A stretch of DNA of 64,000 nt from Mucilaginibacter sp. KACC 22063 (GCF_028736115.1 NZ_CP117877.1:4030001-4094000), one strand, 5' to 3'. Counted from the first letter of the stretch, positions 26,783 through 35,868 are shown. The notes: generated from the letters alone by a model not told the origin. A program made the numbers and translations.

Positions 26783-28873
26783 ATGCTTCTATTTTCTATA
26801 ACATGGGGTACAATTTCCGGATGGTGGACGTTAGCTTGTCTGGCTGCAGGGTTGTTGTATGCCTGGTTAATGTATCGCAAGCCGGTAAGCCTGAACAGGA
26901 CCTATCGTTATTTATTGGCATCGGCGAGAGGGATAGCCGTATTTCTGATCTGTTTTTTATTGCTTTCACCGCTCGTAAAGTCTGTCAATTATCAACCGCA
27001 AAAACCACTTATCCTGATTGCACAGGATAATTCTGAATCCATTGCACGCTTTGAACCTTCTAATACCGACAATATCAGTTTATCTGTAAACGGACTGGCT
27101 AAACTAAAGGAAACATTAGGCGCCGATTATGATGTACGCGAGTTTAATTTTGATGGAACCCTCAAACCCGGGCTGACAAAAAAATTTAATGGCAGGCAAA
27201 CTAACATTGCTGCGGCTATACGCCAGTTGAACGACCAGTTTGTTAATCAAAATATTGGTGCCGTAATATTGGCTACAGATGGCATTTATAACCAGGGCAG
27301 CAACCCGCAATACGAAGCTAAAAACTTTAAAGCGAATATATATACAGTTGCTATGGGCGATACTACCCCCCGCCGCGATCTGCTGATCAGTAATGTAAAC
27401 TACAACAAAACAGCTTTTTTAGGCAACGACTTTGAGCTTGAACTTTTAACCGAAGCTTACATGAGCAACGGCGAAACCATGCATGTAACCATTACCGAAG
27501 GTGGCAGGCAGGTTTACAACAGCAACACCGCTATCAAAAGCAACAACTTCCATAAACTGTTGCCTGTAAAACTTACAGCCGATAAAAAGGGTCTGCGAAA
27601 GTTTACTGTCAATATATCACCTGTTAAAAACGAGGTTTCAACAGGAAATAATACAGAGACTATTTATGTAGAAGTGCTGGATGCGCACCAAAAGATCTTG
27701 TTAATTTATAATAGCCCTAACCCGGACATTGGCGTAATAAAACAAGCCGTTGAAACAAACCGCAATTACGAGATCAAAACTATTTCGGTTGATGACCTGG
27801 CTAAGGTTAAACTGGCCGATTATAGCCTGATTATGCTGCACCAGGTGGAAACGTCCCGTTACCCCCAATTGCAAAAGTTTATTGCAGATAGTAAAACCCC
27901 GGTATGGGTAATGGCGGGTGCACAAAGCACCATATCAGATTTTAATCAACAACAAAAGATCACGCAGCTGGCAGCAAACCGCCCGGATTTGCAGGAAGTA
28001 TTTGCAGCACCGCAAACCGGCTTTGCCAACTTTACGCTAAGCGACTCTACCCTGCAACGCATCGCACAGTTTCCGCCACTGCTGGCACCTTATGGCAGTT
28101 ACACGCCAAATAATTCGGCTGCTGTTTTATTTAAACAGAAAATAGGCAGCCTTACCACAAATTATCCTTTGCTTGCCTTTGCCGATGAGCGTGGTAAACG
28201 CACAGCAATCTTTACTGGTGAAGGCCTGTGGCGTTGGGGCTTAAACGAATACCAGGCGTATGGCAACCACCATGCTTTGGAAGAGCTTTTGTCACAAAGT
28301 ATACAGTACTTAACGGCTAATGCCAACCAGCAGCGGTTCAGGGTTTACACCACAAAAAATGTGTTTAACGAAGGCGAACATGTCATCCTCAATGCAGAGT
28401 TGTATAATGATGCCTTAGCTTTAACCAATACACCCGATGTAAAGCTGGAACTGAAAGACCAGTCGGGTAAAAGCTATAGTTATCTGTTTACCCGCACAGG
28501 GCTAAGCTATCAATTGGATGCCGGCCTGTTAACACCCGGCGATTATTCCTATAATGCCATCACACAATTAGGTAAACAACAGTTAAAGGCACAAGGGCAA
28601 CTTAGCGTGAGGCCGCTTGAGCTTGAAACCAGGCAGAGTACCGCAAATCATCAGCTATTGGCTAACATGTCCAGGCAATCGGGCGGTGCAATGGTATTGC
28701 CTGCAGATATCAGCAAGCTTGCAGCGATGATCCGTAAAAATGAGAACATTAAGACCGTTGTTAACGAAGACCGCCAGTATAAAGAACTGATTGACATGAA
28801 ATGGGTGTTTATAATCATACTTGCCCTGATAACAACCGAATGGTTTTTACGCAAACGCGAAGGAGAGATATGA
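26783..28873 (+). CDS. VWA-like membrane protein of unknown function
   Basis: A 696-residue membrane protein. Two hydrophobic segments at residues ~1-25 and ~38-62 are followed by a long periplasmic or cytosolic region and a final membrane helix (WVFIIILALITTEWFL) before a short basic tail. The first soluble part looks like a von Willebrand A domain: LIAQDNSESI resembles the MIDAS DxSxS motif and VILATDGIYNQGSNP is the second VWA strand. The later part is predicted beta-sandwich. It resembles BatA-like or VWA membrane proteins of Bacteroidota. Its stop overlaps the start of the channel gene (ATGA). Confidence 0.75.
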   Translation: MLLFSITWGTISGWWTLACLAAGLLYAWLMYRKPVSLNRTYRYLLASARGIAVFLICFLLLSPLVKSVNYQPQKPLILIAQDNSESIARFEPSNTDNISLSVNGLAKLKETLGADYDVREFNFDGTLKPGLTKKFNGRQTNIAAAIRQLNDQFVNQNIGAVILATDGIYNQGSNPQYEAKNFKANIYTVAMGDTTPRRDLLISNVNYNKTAFLGNDFELELLTEAYMSNGETMHVTITEGGRQVYNSNTAIKSNNFHKLLPVKLTADKKGLRKFTVNISPVKNEVSTGNNTETIYVEVLDAHQKILLIYNSPNPDIGVIKQAVETNRNYEIKTISVDDLAKVKLADYSLIMLHQVETSRYPQLQKFIADSKTPVWVMAGAQSTISDFNQQQKITQLAANRPDLQEVFAAPQTGFANFTLSDSTLQRIAQFPPLLAPYGSYTPNNSAAVLFKQKIGSLTTNYPLLAFADERGKRTAIFTGEGLWRWGLNEYQAYGNHHALEELLSQSIQYLTANANQQRFRVYTTKNVFNEGEHVILNAELYNDALALTNTPDVKLELKDQSGKSYSYLFTRTGLSYQLDAGLLTPGDYSYNAITQLGKQQLKAQGQLSVRPLELETRQSTANHQLLANMSRQSGGAMVLPADISKLAAMIRKNENIKTVVNEDRQYKELIDMKWVFIIILALITTEWFLRKREGEI

Positions 28874-29475
28874 CATTGAACGTAAGCACCATTATTGAAA
28901 TACTCGGTACCGTTGCGTTTACCATATCAGGTGTGTTTTCGGCAATGCAAAAAAGGCTGGATGCGCTTGGCGTAGTCATCATTGGGTTTATTACAGCAAT
29001 TGGTGGCGGTACCATCAGAGATGTATTAATTGGCTACACACCTGTAAGCTGGATGCGGAACATTGATACTCCGCTTATCATACTGGTTACTGCCTTTGTT
29101 ACCATTCTGTTTAAAAAGCATATCAAAAGCTTTAAGGTAACGCTGTTTTTATGCGATGCACTTGGACTGGGATTATTCACCATTATCGGTATACAGCGGG
29201 GGCTCAACGTTGGCCTGCATCCGGGTATTTGCGTAGCCTTAGGTACCATAACAGGTTGCTTTGGCGGTGTTATCCGCGACATTTCGCTTAACGCTATACC
29301 CATGATATTTCGCCGGCAGGAGATATATGCAACAGCCTGCATCATCGGCGGCAGTATCTACATCTTAATGCTTCATGTCATAGATCCTAATATAGCAAAG
29401 CTGATAGCCGTAGCCATTGTATGCAGCATCAGAATATTAGCTGTGAGGTATAAAATTAAATTGCCGGTAGGGTGA
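28870..29475 (+). CDS. TRIC-type (UPF0126/YadS-like) cation channel protein
   Basis: About 201 residues with seven hydrophobic helices arranged as two repeats, each with the family signature GGGTIRDVLIG and GCFGGVIRDI. Bacterial TRIC homologues form trimeric monovalent-cation channels. The start at 28870 is chosen because it overlaps the previous stop as ATGA and has AGGAGA just upstream; the open frame begins 69 bases earlier inside the VWA gene. The two genes are therefore translationally coupled. Confidence 0.9.
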   Translation: MTLNVSTIIEILGTVAFTISGVFSAMQKRLDALGVVIIGFITAIGGGTIRDVLIGYTPVSWMRNIDTPLIILVTAFVTILFKKHIKSFKVTLFLCDALGLGLFTIIGIQRGLNVGLHPGICVALGTITGCFGGVIRDISLNAIPMIFRRQEIYATACIIGGSIYILMLHVIDPNIAKLIAVAIVCSIRILAVRYKIKLPVG

Positions 29476-29530
29476 ATCGGAGGTGTGAGGTGCCTGTTGC
29501 GGGTTGCCGGTTAAAACAAAAGTTTTTTGT
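29476..29530. other. GT-rich spacer resembling the 55.8 kb region
   Basis: Directly after the channel gene comes a strand-biased stretch rich in G and T (GGAGGTGTGAGGTGCC, TTGCGGGTTGCCGG), like the first half of the region at 55774-56046. No gene is seen. Confidence 0.4.
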
Positions 29531-29624
29531 TATTCTGTCCAAAGGACTCATTTGGGAATGAATGTGGGGAATCTATTGTGAGACAAGCATGGCATAAAAG
29601 ATCTCTCGTTACGCTCGAGATGAC
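29531..29624. repeat. GTCATTTCG-family palindrome, unit 1 (degenerate left end)
   Basis: The right end ATCTCTCGTTACGCTCGAGA plus TGAC matches units 2 and 3. The left part contains the module GTCCAAAGGACTCATTTGG (29537-29555). AATCTATTGTGAGACAAGCATG corresponds to the middle of the other units. Confidence 0.7.
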
Positions 29625-29646
29625 ATAGTTGATAAAAAACGGTGTT

Positions 29647-29727
29647 GTCATTTCGAACGTACGTGAGAAATCTATCTAAGTGTGATAAAGCATGTCTTAA
29701 AAGATCTCTCGCTATGCTCGAGATGAC
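29647..29727. repeat. GTCATTTCG-family palindrome, unit 2
   Basis: Runs from GTCATTTCGAACGTACGTGA through AATCTATCTAAG to CTCTCGCTATGCTCGAGA and TGAC. The ends are complementary (GTCAT/ATGAC with TTTCGA/TCGAGA). It is the only unit without the inner AGTCC module. Confidence 0.75.
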
Positions 29728-29743
29728 AAAATCAAAATCAATT

Positions 29744-29843
29744 GTCATTTCGTCCCAAGGACTCCTTTGGAGAACGTATGTGAGGAATCTATCTAAGAAT
29801 GACAAGCATCCCGTGAAAGATCTCTCGCTACGCTCGAGATGAC
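29744..29843. repeat. GTCATTTCG-family palindrome, unit 3
   Basis: Starts GTCATTTCG, then the module GTCCCAAGGACTCCTTTGG (29752-29770), then AACGTATGTGAGGAATCTAT, and ends CTCTCGCTACGCTCGAGA plus TGAC. It ends 7 bases from the GIY-YIG stop codon. Units 1-3 together are the only contents of the 375-base gap. Confidence 0.75.
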
Positions 29844-29850
29844 ATCTTGA

Positions 29851-30147
29851 TTAAATCGTGTCATTCAAAAATTCCATATCAGGATTTAAAGATTTGATCA
29901 AAGCGATCTTCTTTTCCCGTCGCCATTTCTTAATCTCTTTTTCTCTTTCAATTGCATGCTCAATATGGGTATGCCGTTCAAAATACAAAAGATGATAACA
30001 ATAATATTTGCCAGCGAAAGTAGAGGGATTTCCTTTATTTGTATGATGTTCAATTAATCTTCTTTGAAGATCGTTGGTTACACCAATATACAATACTGAT
30101 TTAGTTGGATTAGTAGTTATATAAACGTAGAAATTATAATTCCACAC
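29851..30147 (-). CDS. Small GIY-YIG nuclease-domain protein
   Basis: A 98-residue single-domain protein of the GIY-YIG superfamily (UPF0213-like). The first motif is FYVYITTNPTKSVLYIGVTNDL, where YVY and YIG stand for GIY and YIG. It is followed by a conserved Arg (LQRRLIEH), the catalytic-type Glu in HAIEREKEIKKW and a C-terminal SLNPDMEFL. A paralogue lies at 42498-42797. Both genes sit next to short palindromic repeats. Members of this family are common and mostly uncharacterised; DNA-cutting activity is inferred from the fold. Confidence 0.9.
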   Translation of the reverse strand: MWNYNFYVYITTNPTKSVLYIGVTNDLQRRLIEHHTNKGNPSTFAGKYYCYHLLYFERHTHIEHAIEREKEIKKWRREKKIALIKSLNPDMEFLNDTI

Positions 30148-30178
30148 TATTCCGTTTCTTATCTATTTTTTTTAAAAA

Positions 30179-30478
30179 CTACTCTGCTTTCTTTTCGCGT
30201 ACAATCACAAAAACATCCTCATTATCTTTTTTCATAAGGTACTTTTCACGGGCGAATTTTTCAAGCTGGGCTTTGTCTGAGGTAAGCTCCTGAAGGTCTT
30301 TAGAAACACGCTCGGTTTCTTTAAGATAAAAATCACGTTCCTGTTTTAATTTACTTAACTGGTCGTGGTATTGGTATTGCGAAAAGATGTCGTTCTTATC
30401 AAAAAAGATCATCCATACCACAAATGCCACTGTAACCAGGAAGAACTTATTGCGCAGCAGATCAAGCAGGCGTTTCAT
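30179..30478 (-). CDS. FtsB/DivIC-like septum formation initiator
   Basis: About 99 residues from the ATG at 30478; an in-frame ATG at 30502 adds eight residues before the membrane segment. One membrane helix (FFLVTVAFVVWMIFF) is followed by a coiled coil of about 50 residues (QLSKLKQERDFYLKETERV) and a short C-terminal tail. This is the topology of FtsB/DivIC, which joins FtsL and FtsQ in the divisome. In many Bacteroidota this gene lies close to eno; here two genes separate them. Confidence 0.85.
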   Translation of the reverse strand: MKRLLDLLRNKFFLVTVAFVVWMIFFDKNDIFSQYQYHDQLSKLKQERDFYLKETERVSKDLQELTSDKAQLEKFAREKYLMKKDNEDVFVIVREKKAE

Positions 30479-30537
30479 ATTGGGTTCAGAAATGTTCAGC
30501 ATAAATTTAACGAAATAACTTTAACTATTGCAATACC

Positions 30538-31815
30538 CTATCCACGTCTATTTTCGCCCCGCCTGTTGTTACCAAACCTGCGTTTATTGTTTTTGTTTCG
30601 CTCACTTGAAGATGGCTTGTTATGATTCGGATTATTTTTCAAATCAAGTGCAATGCGCTCCTGTTTGGTCAGCTCTTTTAATGGAAAAGGGTGCGACTCA
30701 ATTACCGGAATTTCTTTAGCAATCAGCTTCTGAATATCCTTTAACAAATCTTTTTCTTCCTCATCGCAAAAAGCAAAAGCTACCCCATTTGCCCCTGCCC
30801 TGCCTGTACGGCCAATGCGGTGCACATAAGTTTCGGGTACTTCGGGTAACTCATATTGTATCACATGCGCCAGGTCGTCAACATCAATACCGCGTGCAGC
30901 AATATCTGTAGCTACCAATACGCGCGTATCGCTGTTTTTAAAATTAGTAAGCGCGCGCTGGCGTGCATTCTGCGATTTGTTGCCATGTATGGCTTCTGCG
31001 GTAATGCCTACCCTGGCCAGATCTTTCACTACTTTATCGGCGCCATGTTTGGTACGTGTAAACACCAGCACCCGGCCAATGGACTTGCTATCCTTTAATA
31101 AATGGGCAAGCAATGCTCTTTTATCGCCTTTGGCCACAAAGTATACGGCCTGCTTAATGGTATCTGCCGTAGAAGACACCGGTGTAACCTCCACCTTCTC
31201 GGGCTTATTAAGGATGCTGTTGGCCAGCTCCTGAATTTCTTTTGGCATGGTAGCCGAAAAGAAAAGCGTTTGCCTTTTGGCAGGAATTTTTGCGATGATC
31301 CTTTTTACATCGTGCACAAAGCCCATGTCCAGCATCCGGTCGGCTTCGTCGAGCACCAAAATTTTAAGGTGGCCAAGATGAATAAAGCCTTGGTTGATCA
31401 GGTCGATCAAACGACCCGGTGTTGCTACCAGGATATCAACTCCTCTCCGCAAAATTTCTGTTTGCGGATTTTGCGATACTCCACCAAATATTACCGTATG
31501 CTTTAAACCGGTGTGCTTACCGTATGCTGTTAAGCTATCGGCTATCTGTATGGCCAATTCCCTTGTAGGTGTAAGTATCAAAGCCTTTATGGCTTTAGGC
31601 TCTTTATGATTAGTCCGTTCCTGATGCAATATTTGTAACAGCGGAATAGAAAATGCTGCAGTTTTACCCGTCCCTGTTTGCGCGCAACCCAATAAGTCTT
31701 TACGTTGTAAAATGATCGGGATTGATTGTTGCTGAATAGGGGTTGGAGTAGTATATCCCTCTGTTTTTAAAGCCTTGAGGATGGGCTCAATTAAATTAAG
31801 ATCTTGAAATGACAT
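30538..31815 (-). CDS. DEAD-box ATP-dependent RNA helicase
   Basis: A 425-residue helicase with all core motifs: Q motif TPTPIQQQSIPIIL, motif I AQTGTGKT, Ia PTRELAIQ, II VLDEADRMLDMG, III SAT, then the second RecA domain with VLVFTRTKHGADKV, VATDIAARGIDVDDL and HRIGRTGRAG. The tail is short and Arg/Gly/Asn-rich (NKRRFGNNRRGENRRG), as in RhlE-like helicases. It probably helps in ribosome assembly or RNA decay. It is complete and transcribed alone or with the downstream FtsB-like gene. Confidence 0.95.
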   Translation of the reverse strand: MSFQDLNLIEPILKALKTEGYTTPTPIQQQSIPIILQRKDLLGCAQTGTGKTAAFSIPLLQILHQERTNHKEPKAIKALILTPTRELAIQIADSLTAYGKHTGLKHTVIFGGVSQNPQTEILRRGVDILVATPGRLIDLINQGFIHLGHLKILVLDEADRMLDMGFVHDVKRIIAKIPAKRQTLFFSATMPKEIQELANSILNKPEKVEVTPVSSTADTIKQAVYFVAKGDKRALLAHLLKDSKSIGRVLVFTRTKHGADKVVKDLARVGITAEAIHGNKSQNARQRALTNFKNSDTRVLVATDIAARGIDVDDLAHVIQYELPEVPETYVHRIGRTGRAGANGVAFAFCDEEEKDLLKDIQKLIAKEIPVIESHPFPLKELTKQERIALDLKNNPNHNKPSSSERNKNNKRRFGNNRRGENRRG

Positions 31816-31959
31816 GTAATGATTTGTAATATAAGCATCTGGCTAAATGGAGGGTATGTGTTAAAATCAGATTCCAGACTTGCCGCAAAGATACGCATTT
31901 GTTTTACAAGTAGTGTGTCACAAAGATGCAGGGCATTAAATCAGACAAACAAGCATGAT

Positions 31960-32316
31960 TCAACTAGCACGGCCAATCTTACGGCCGCTTATGATTGTTA
32001 ATACAGCACCTATTAAAAAAATGATCCCTGTTCCAAAACCGTATAACTTCATATCAGGATAAACAAAGGCACTTGCAATAAAAAGCATACCCATAGTTAC
32101 ATAAATAAATGCAGCACGGTAATAACTACCTTTGGCTTTTGCAGGGATATTTTTGTTCCTGCTAATCATGCCATTAATCATTCTTACCTTTTCGGCACAG
32201 TGTTCAGAGCATACGATACCATCCTCAATTTCGATAGCGCAAAGCGAACAAACACCTTTATTACAATTTTTACAAATGGCATTAGCTTGCTGAGTGCTGT
32301 GAGTATAACAGTGCAT
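31960..32316 (-). CDS. Small B-box-type zinc-finger membrane protein
   Basis: A 118-residue protein. The first ~45 residues form a Cys/His cluster (HCYTHSTQQANAICKNCNKG, then CSLCAIEIEDGIVCSEHC), the pattern of a B-box-like zinc finger. Two membrane helices follow (YRAAFIYVTMGMLFIASAFV and GFGTGIIFLIGAVLTIISG). Such zinc-finger plus two-helix proteins are frequent in Bacteroidota and have no known function. It is on the same strand as eno but separated from it by a terminator. Confidence 0.75.
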   Translation of the reverse strand: MHCYTHSTQQANAICKNCNKGVCSLCAIEIEDGIVCSEHCAEKVRMINGMISRNKNIPAKAKGSYYRAAFIYVTMGMLFIASAFVYPDMKLYGFGTGIIFLIGAVLTIISGRKIGRAS

Positions 32317-32355
32317 GGGGAGGGTATTAATTTACTGCAATTTAAAAATAACTGA

Positions 32356-32381
32356 AAAATCCCCGATAAATCGGGGATTTT
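32356..32381 (-). terminator. Intrinsic terminator of enolase
   Basis: The perfect stem AAAATCCCCGA / TCGGGGATTTT has a 4-base loop and a T tract on the reverse strand, 60 bases after the eno stop codon. Confidence 0.85.
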
Positions 32382-32440
32382 ATTTATGATAAAAACTAAC
32401 CAGTTTAAGCTTATCAACTGGTATTGATATTTGACTTAAA

Positions 32441-33736
32441 TTACTTTTTAACGTATTTGAAGCTTTTACCAATGAATTTTGCGTTTTCGCCTAATTCTTC
32501 TTCTATACGAAGTAACTGGTTGTATTTTGCGATCCTGTCTGAACGTGATGCAGAACCGGTTTTAATTTGTCCGCAATTTAATGCAACAGCTAAATCAGCA
32601 ATGGTAGCATCTTCAGTCTCGCCAGAACGGTGGCTCATTACCGAGGTATAACCATGTGTTTGTGCTAATGATACCGCATCAATAGTTTCGGTTAATGAAC
32701 CAATTTGGTTTACCTTAACCAGGATAGAGTTAGCTGTATGGTTATCTATACCTTGTTGTAAACGTTTAACGTTAGTTACAAATAAATCGTCGCCTACTAA
32801 CTGTACTTTATCACCGATTTTTTCGGTTAATAATTTCCAGCCATCCCAATCATCTTCAGCCATACCATCTTCGATAGAAATGATCGGGTATTTAGCAGCT
32901 AATGAAGCCAGGTATTCAGCTTGTTCAGCGCTGGTACGTATAGCACCTTTTTCGCCTTCAAACTTGGTATAATCATATTTACCGTCTTTGTAAAACTCAG
33001 AAGCAGCACAGTCAAATGCCAGGTAAATATCTTCGCCTGGTTTGTAACCTGCTTTTTCAATCGCTTTTAAAATGGTTTCAACACCATCTTCAGTACCTTC
33101 AAAGGTCGGAGCAAAACCACCTTCGTCACCTACTGCAGTTGAAAGGCCACGGTCATGCAAAATCTTTTTAAGATTATGGAATACCTCTGTACCCCAACGT
33201 AAAGCTTCAGAGAATGATGGAGCGCCAACCGGCATAATCATAAACTCCTGGAATGCGATAGGTGCATCAGAGTGAGAACCGCCGTTTACGATGTTCATCA
33301 TCGGGATTGGTAAAGTGTTAGCGTTTACACCACCAATATAGCGGTATAAAGGCTGGCGGCTTTCTTGTGCAGCAGCTTTTGCTACAGCAAGCGAAACACC
33401 TAAAATAGCGTTAGCGCCTAATTTACCTTTATTAGCTGTACCATCAAGGTCGATCATGATCTTGTCGATAGCGTTTTGTGCAAACACATCAACACCCTGA
33501 AGTTCTTTAGCAATAATATCGTTTACGTTAGCAACGGCTTGTAAAACACCTTTGCCCATGTATTTAGATTTGTCGTTGTCGCGCAGCTCAACAGCCTCGT
33601 GTATACCGGTTGAAGCACCAGATGGTACTGCAGCACGGCCAAGTGCACCGTTCTCGGTTAATACTTCTACTTCAATGGTAGGGTTTCCGCGCGAGTCTAA
33701 AATCTGGCGGGCATGGACATCAATGATCAAGCTCAT
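32441..33736 (-). CDS. eno: Enolase
   Basis: Interconverts 2-phosphoglycerate and phosphoenolpyruvate in glycolysis (cytoplasm, Mg2+-dependent). The 431 residues include ARQILDSRGNPTIEVEV, GASTGIHEAVELRD, NGGSHSDAPIAFQEFMI, IEDGMAEDDWDGW, VGDDLFVTN, and the signature SILVKVNQIGSLTE followed by MSHRSGETED. All metal ligands and the catalytic Lys and Glu regions are present. It is transcribed alone and closed by the terminator at 32356-32381. Confidence 0.98.
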   Translation of the reverse strand: MSLIIDVHARQILDSRGNPTIEVEVLTENGALGRAAVPSGASTGIHEAVELRDNDKSKYMGKGVLQAVANVNDIIAKELQGVDVFAQNAIDKIMIDLDGTANKGKLGANAILGVSLAVAKAAAQESRQPLYRYIGGVNANTLPIPMMNIVNGGSHSDAPIAFQEFMIMPVGAPSFSEALRWGTEVFHNLKKILHDRGLSTAVGDEGGFAPTFEGTEDGVETILKAIEKAGYKPGEDIYLAFDCAASEFYKDGKYDYTKFEGEKGAIRTSAEQAEYLASLAAKYPIISIEDGMAEDDWDGWKLLTEKIGDKVQLVGDDLFVTNVKRLQQGIDNHTANSILVKVNQIGSLTETIDAVSLAQTHGYTSVMSHRSGETEDATIADLAVALNCGQIKTGSASRSDRIAKYNQLLRIEEELGENAKFIGKSFKYVKK

Positions 33737-33872
33737 TTTTAATTACTTTTATGTAAGTGTATATGATACAATATTTCGCGTGCTAAGATAAGTCAAAAAC
33801 TTAAATTGAAAAATGTAAAGTTTGTTACATTAAAAACAACTTTAGGCAAAGCAGGTTTACAGCAATTTTAAA

Positions 33873-34595
33873 TTAGTCTTTTATAGTAGGTAGTTGTGCG
33901 CCAGGTTTTTTGCGCTGTATAGAATACATCACCATCAGCATCATGTTGTTCTTATCATTAGAAATGGTTGTACCGTTATTAAACTGATTGATCCACCCCG
34001 CTTGTACGTTCAGCGCTTTAGTAAACTGGTAGCCTAATAAAGCGCAAACACGGTTACGTTCGAAATTAGGCGCCTTATTGTTAAAGAATACCTCGTCAAA
34101 TACAGACAGGAAAACAGTATTAGGATCGAATTTGGGATGATTAATAGGCAGCAATGCATTTATCCTGTAACGGAACCTGTTGCGATAAACACCGCTTAGC
34201 CAGCGCTGCTCGGCACGGTAACGGTGCTCTAATTTTACACGGCTTACAAACTGCACCGAAGTAAACTGCTCCCATAGCCGTGTTTCACCTGTTATAGGTC
34301 CTTTGCCTAAATCCTGATAGTCATATGTGGTATACCGACCAGTTCCAATTAACGCATAAGCATTATTATCGAAATTATAGCTAACACCACCCTTAACTTC
34401 ATAATAGAAAAACTTGCGGAACAGCGTTTCATCTGTACGACCCTGTAATTCGGCATAACCACCCCAACGGTGGTCTGTGCTGCCGGGCAGTATAAGCGTT
34501 GCCAGTCCCCATGTTCCGGTTTTATTAGATTGCGAAAAGACTTTTGCTGATAAGCAAATCAAGAATACAACGACAAAAAATCTGGTATAAAACAT
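33873..34595 (-). CDS. DUF2490 outer-membrane beta-barrel protein
   Basis: A 240-residue exported protein with signal peptide FFVVVFLICLSAKVFSQ. The mature chain has alternating beta strands (GGYAELQGRTDETLFRKFFY, VKLEHRYRAEQRWL, FRYRINALLPIN) and ends in short strands, consistent with DUF2490, a small predicted outer-membrane barrel of unknown function. It is complete, and the spacer to eno is short of other features. Confidence 0.75.
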   Translation of the reverse strand: MFYTRFFVVVFLICLSAKVFSQSNKTGTWGLATLILPGSTDHRWGGYAELQGRTDETLFRKFFYYEVKGGVSYNFDNNAYALIGTGRYTTYDYQDLGKGPITGETRLWEQFTSVQFVSRVKLEHRYRAEQRWLSGVYRNRFRYRINALLPINHPKFDPNTVFLSVFDEVFFNNKAPNFERNRVCALLGYQFTKALNVQAGWINQFNNGTTISNDKNNMMLMVMYSIQRKKPGAQLPTIKD

Positions 34596-34670
34596 TTGCG
34601 GCTAATGTTAAATTAATATTAACATTAGCCGCAAATATAATATTGTTATTAACAAATTATTGAAGTAGCA

Positions 34671-35768
34671 TTAAGCTTCCCATTTAAAAGTTTTTACGGC
34701 AACTGCATAAATACCAATACCCCAAACCAACAAAATCAACAGTTGATGAGTAACGTCGGTTAGTCCGGCACCTTCAAATGCTACCTGACGCATGGCATTG
34801 TTTAAGTGCGTTAATGGCAAAAAATTACTTACCGGCTGCAGCCATTTTGGAAACGCAGTGACTGAGAAAAACGTACCCGACAATAAGAACTGCGGCAGGG
34901 TGATGATGTTTGACAATGGCGGCACCGAGCTTTCGTTTTTGGCGATGCCAGATACTGTAAATCCGAAGCCCATAAAAATTATAAGCCCTATCAACGCCAG
35001 TATCAGCATGTTGATAACCGTTACCCAGCCATGTATCAGTGTAAAACCAAAGGCAAAGTGACCAATAGCGATAATGAAAATAGCGCCTGCCATAGCAAAA
35101 GTTACACGGGCTATCATTTCGCCCAGTACGATGCTGTATTTTTTTACCGGTGTAGCAAAAAATCTTTTGATCACCAGTGTTTGGCGAAGGCTTAAAAACA
35201 CGAAAGCCGTGCCAAACACGCCAGTGCTTAAGAGGGAAAAACCCAGTTGTCCGGGCAGTATAAAATCAATGTATTTATACTCGCGGCCACTGATGGTTGC
35301 CTCATGCAGTTCGGCTACAGGCGGCGGAGCAGTGTTACCTGCGGTATTGATCTGGTAAAAAATACTTTGCAGCAATGACCTTAAAATATTGCCTTTCTCT
35401 GCAGAAGCCTTTGTATATTTTACATTGACTGAAAAGGGCGGTCGGGCATTGTTCCTTTTGATATCGATCACGGCATCAATACTGCCTTTTTCTAGGTTCT
35501 TTTGCATATCCGCGGCAGATTGGCTGGTGATCAGGTTAACTACGCTTACCTTTTTAAGCGCCTGGTAAACAGGGTTAATAGTATCGCTGCCTTTAACCAC
35601 GCCAACATCTACTTTAACACCGCCGCCGCCAATATTGGCAAACACAATAATAAAAATTAGCGGAAAAAGTAAGCTGAACACCACCGCCGAAGGGCTGCGT
35701 AATATAGAGCGCAAACTGGCTTTTGCAATAGCCATTGTTGCGTTAAAGTTGCTGTAATTATTTGTCAT
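34671..35768 (-). CDS. ABC-2 type transporter permease
   Basis: A 365-residue membrane subunit. One N-terminal helix (AVVFSLLFPLIFIIVFANIG) precedes a large extracytoplasmic domain (residues ~50-180), then five helices form the ABC-2 core, including ALIGLIIFMGFGFTVSGIAK and LSNIITLPQFLLSGTFF. It forms an exporter with the ATPase encoded just upstream at 35901-36665. The substrate is unknown; related YhfP/DrrB-type systems export drugs or lipids. Two inverted palindromic elements lie between the two genes. Confidence 0.9.
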   Translation of the reverse strand: MTNNYSNFNATMAIAKASLRSILRSPSAVVFSLLFPLIFIIVFANIGGGGVKVDVGVVKGSDTINPVYQALKKVSVVNLITSQSAADMQKNLEKGSIDAVIDIKRNNARPPFSVNVKYTKASAEKGNILRSLLQSIFYQINTAGNTAPPPVAELHEATISGREYKYIDFILPGQLGFSLLSTGVFGTAFVFLSLRQTLVIKRFFATPVKKYSIVLGEMIARVTFAMAGAIFIIAIGHFAFGFTLIHGWVTVINMLILALIGLIIFMGFGFTVSGIAKNESSVPPLSNIITLPQFLLSGTFFSVTAFPKWLQPVSNFLPLTHLNNAMRQVAFEGAGLTDVTHQLLILLVWGIGIYAVAVKTFKWEA

Positions 35769-35790
35769 TGAATTTGTGATTGATGATTTG

Positions 35791-35821
35791 CCTCACCCCA
35801 ACCCTCTCCAACTGGAGAGGG
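35791..35821. repeat. CCTCACCCC...GAGAGGG palindromic element, copy 1
   Basis: Consists of CCTCACCCCAACCCTCTCC, a 4-base loop AACT, and GGAGAGGG. It lies between the ABC ATPase and permease genes and is an inverted relative of the copy at 35869-35898. Confidence 0.7.
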
Positions 35822-35868
35822 AGTATTAAATTATTTTATAAAAATTAATGTACGAGCTAATAACAAAG

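Noticed and set aside
29548..29842. Overlapping open frames on both strands (29548-29805 reverse, 29642-29842 forward)
   Set aside because: They are translations of the three palindromic repeat units (words like RNLSKCDKA recur) and have no protein-family features.
29531..29843. CRISPR array
   Set aside because: Three repeated units occur, but each is an 80-100 base palindrome with similar interiors. There are no short identical repeats with unique spacers and no cas gene.
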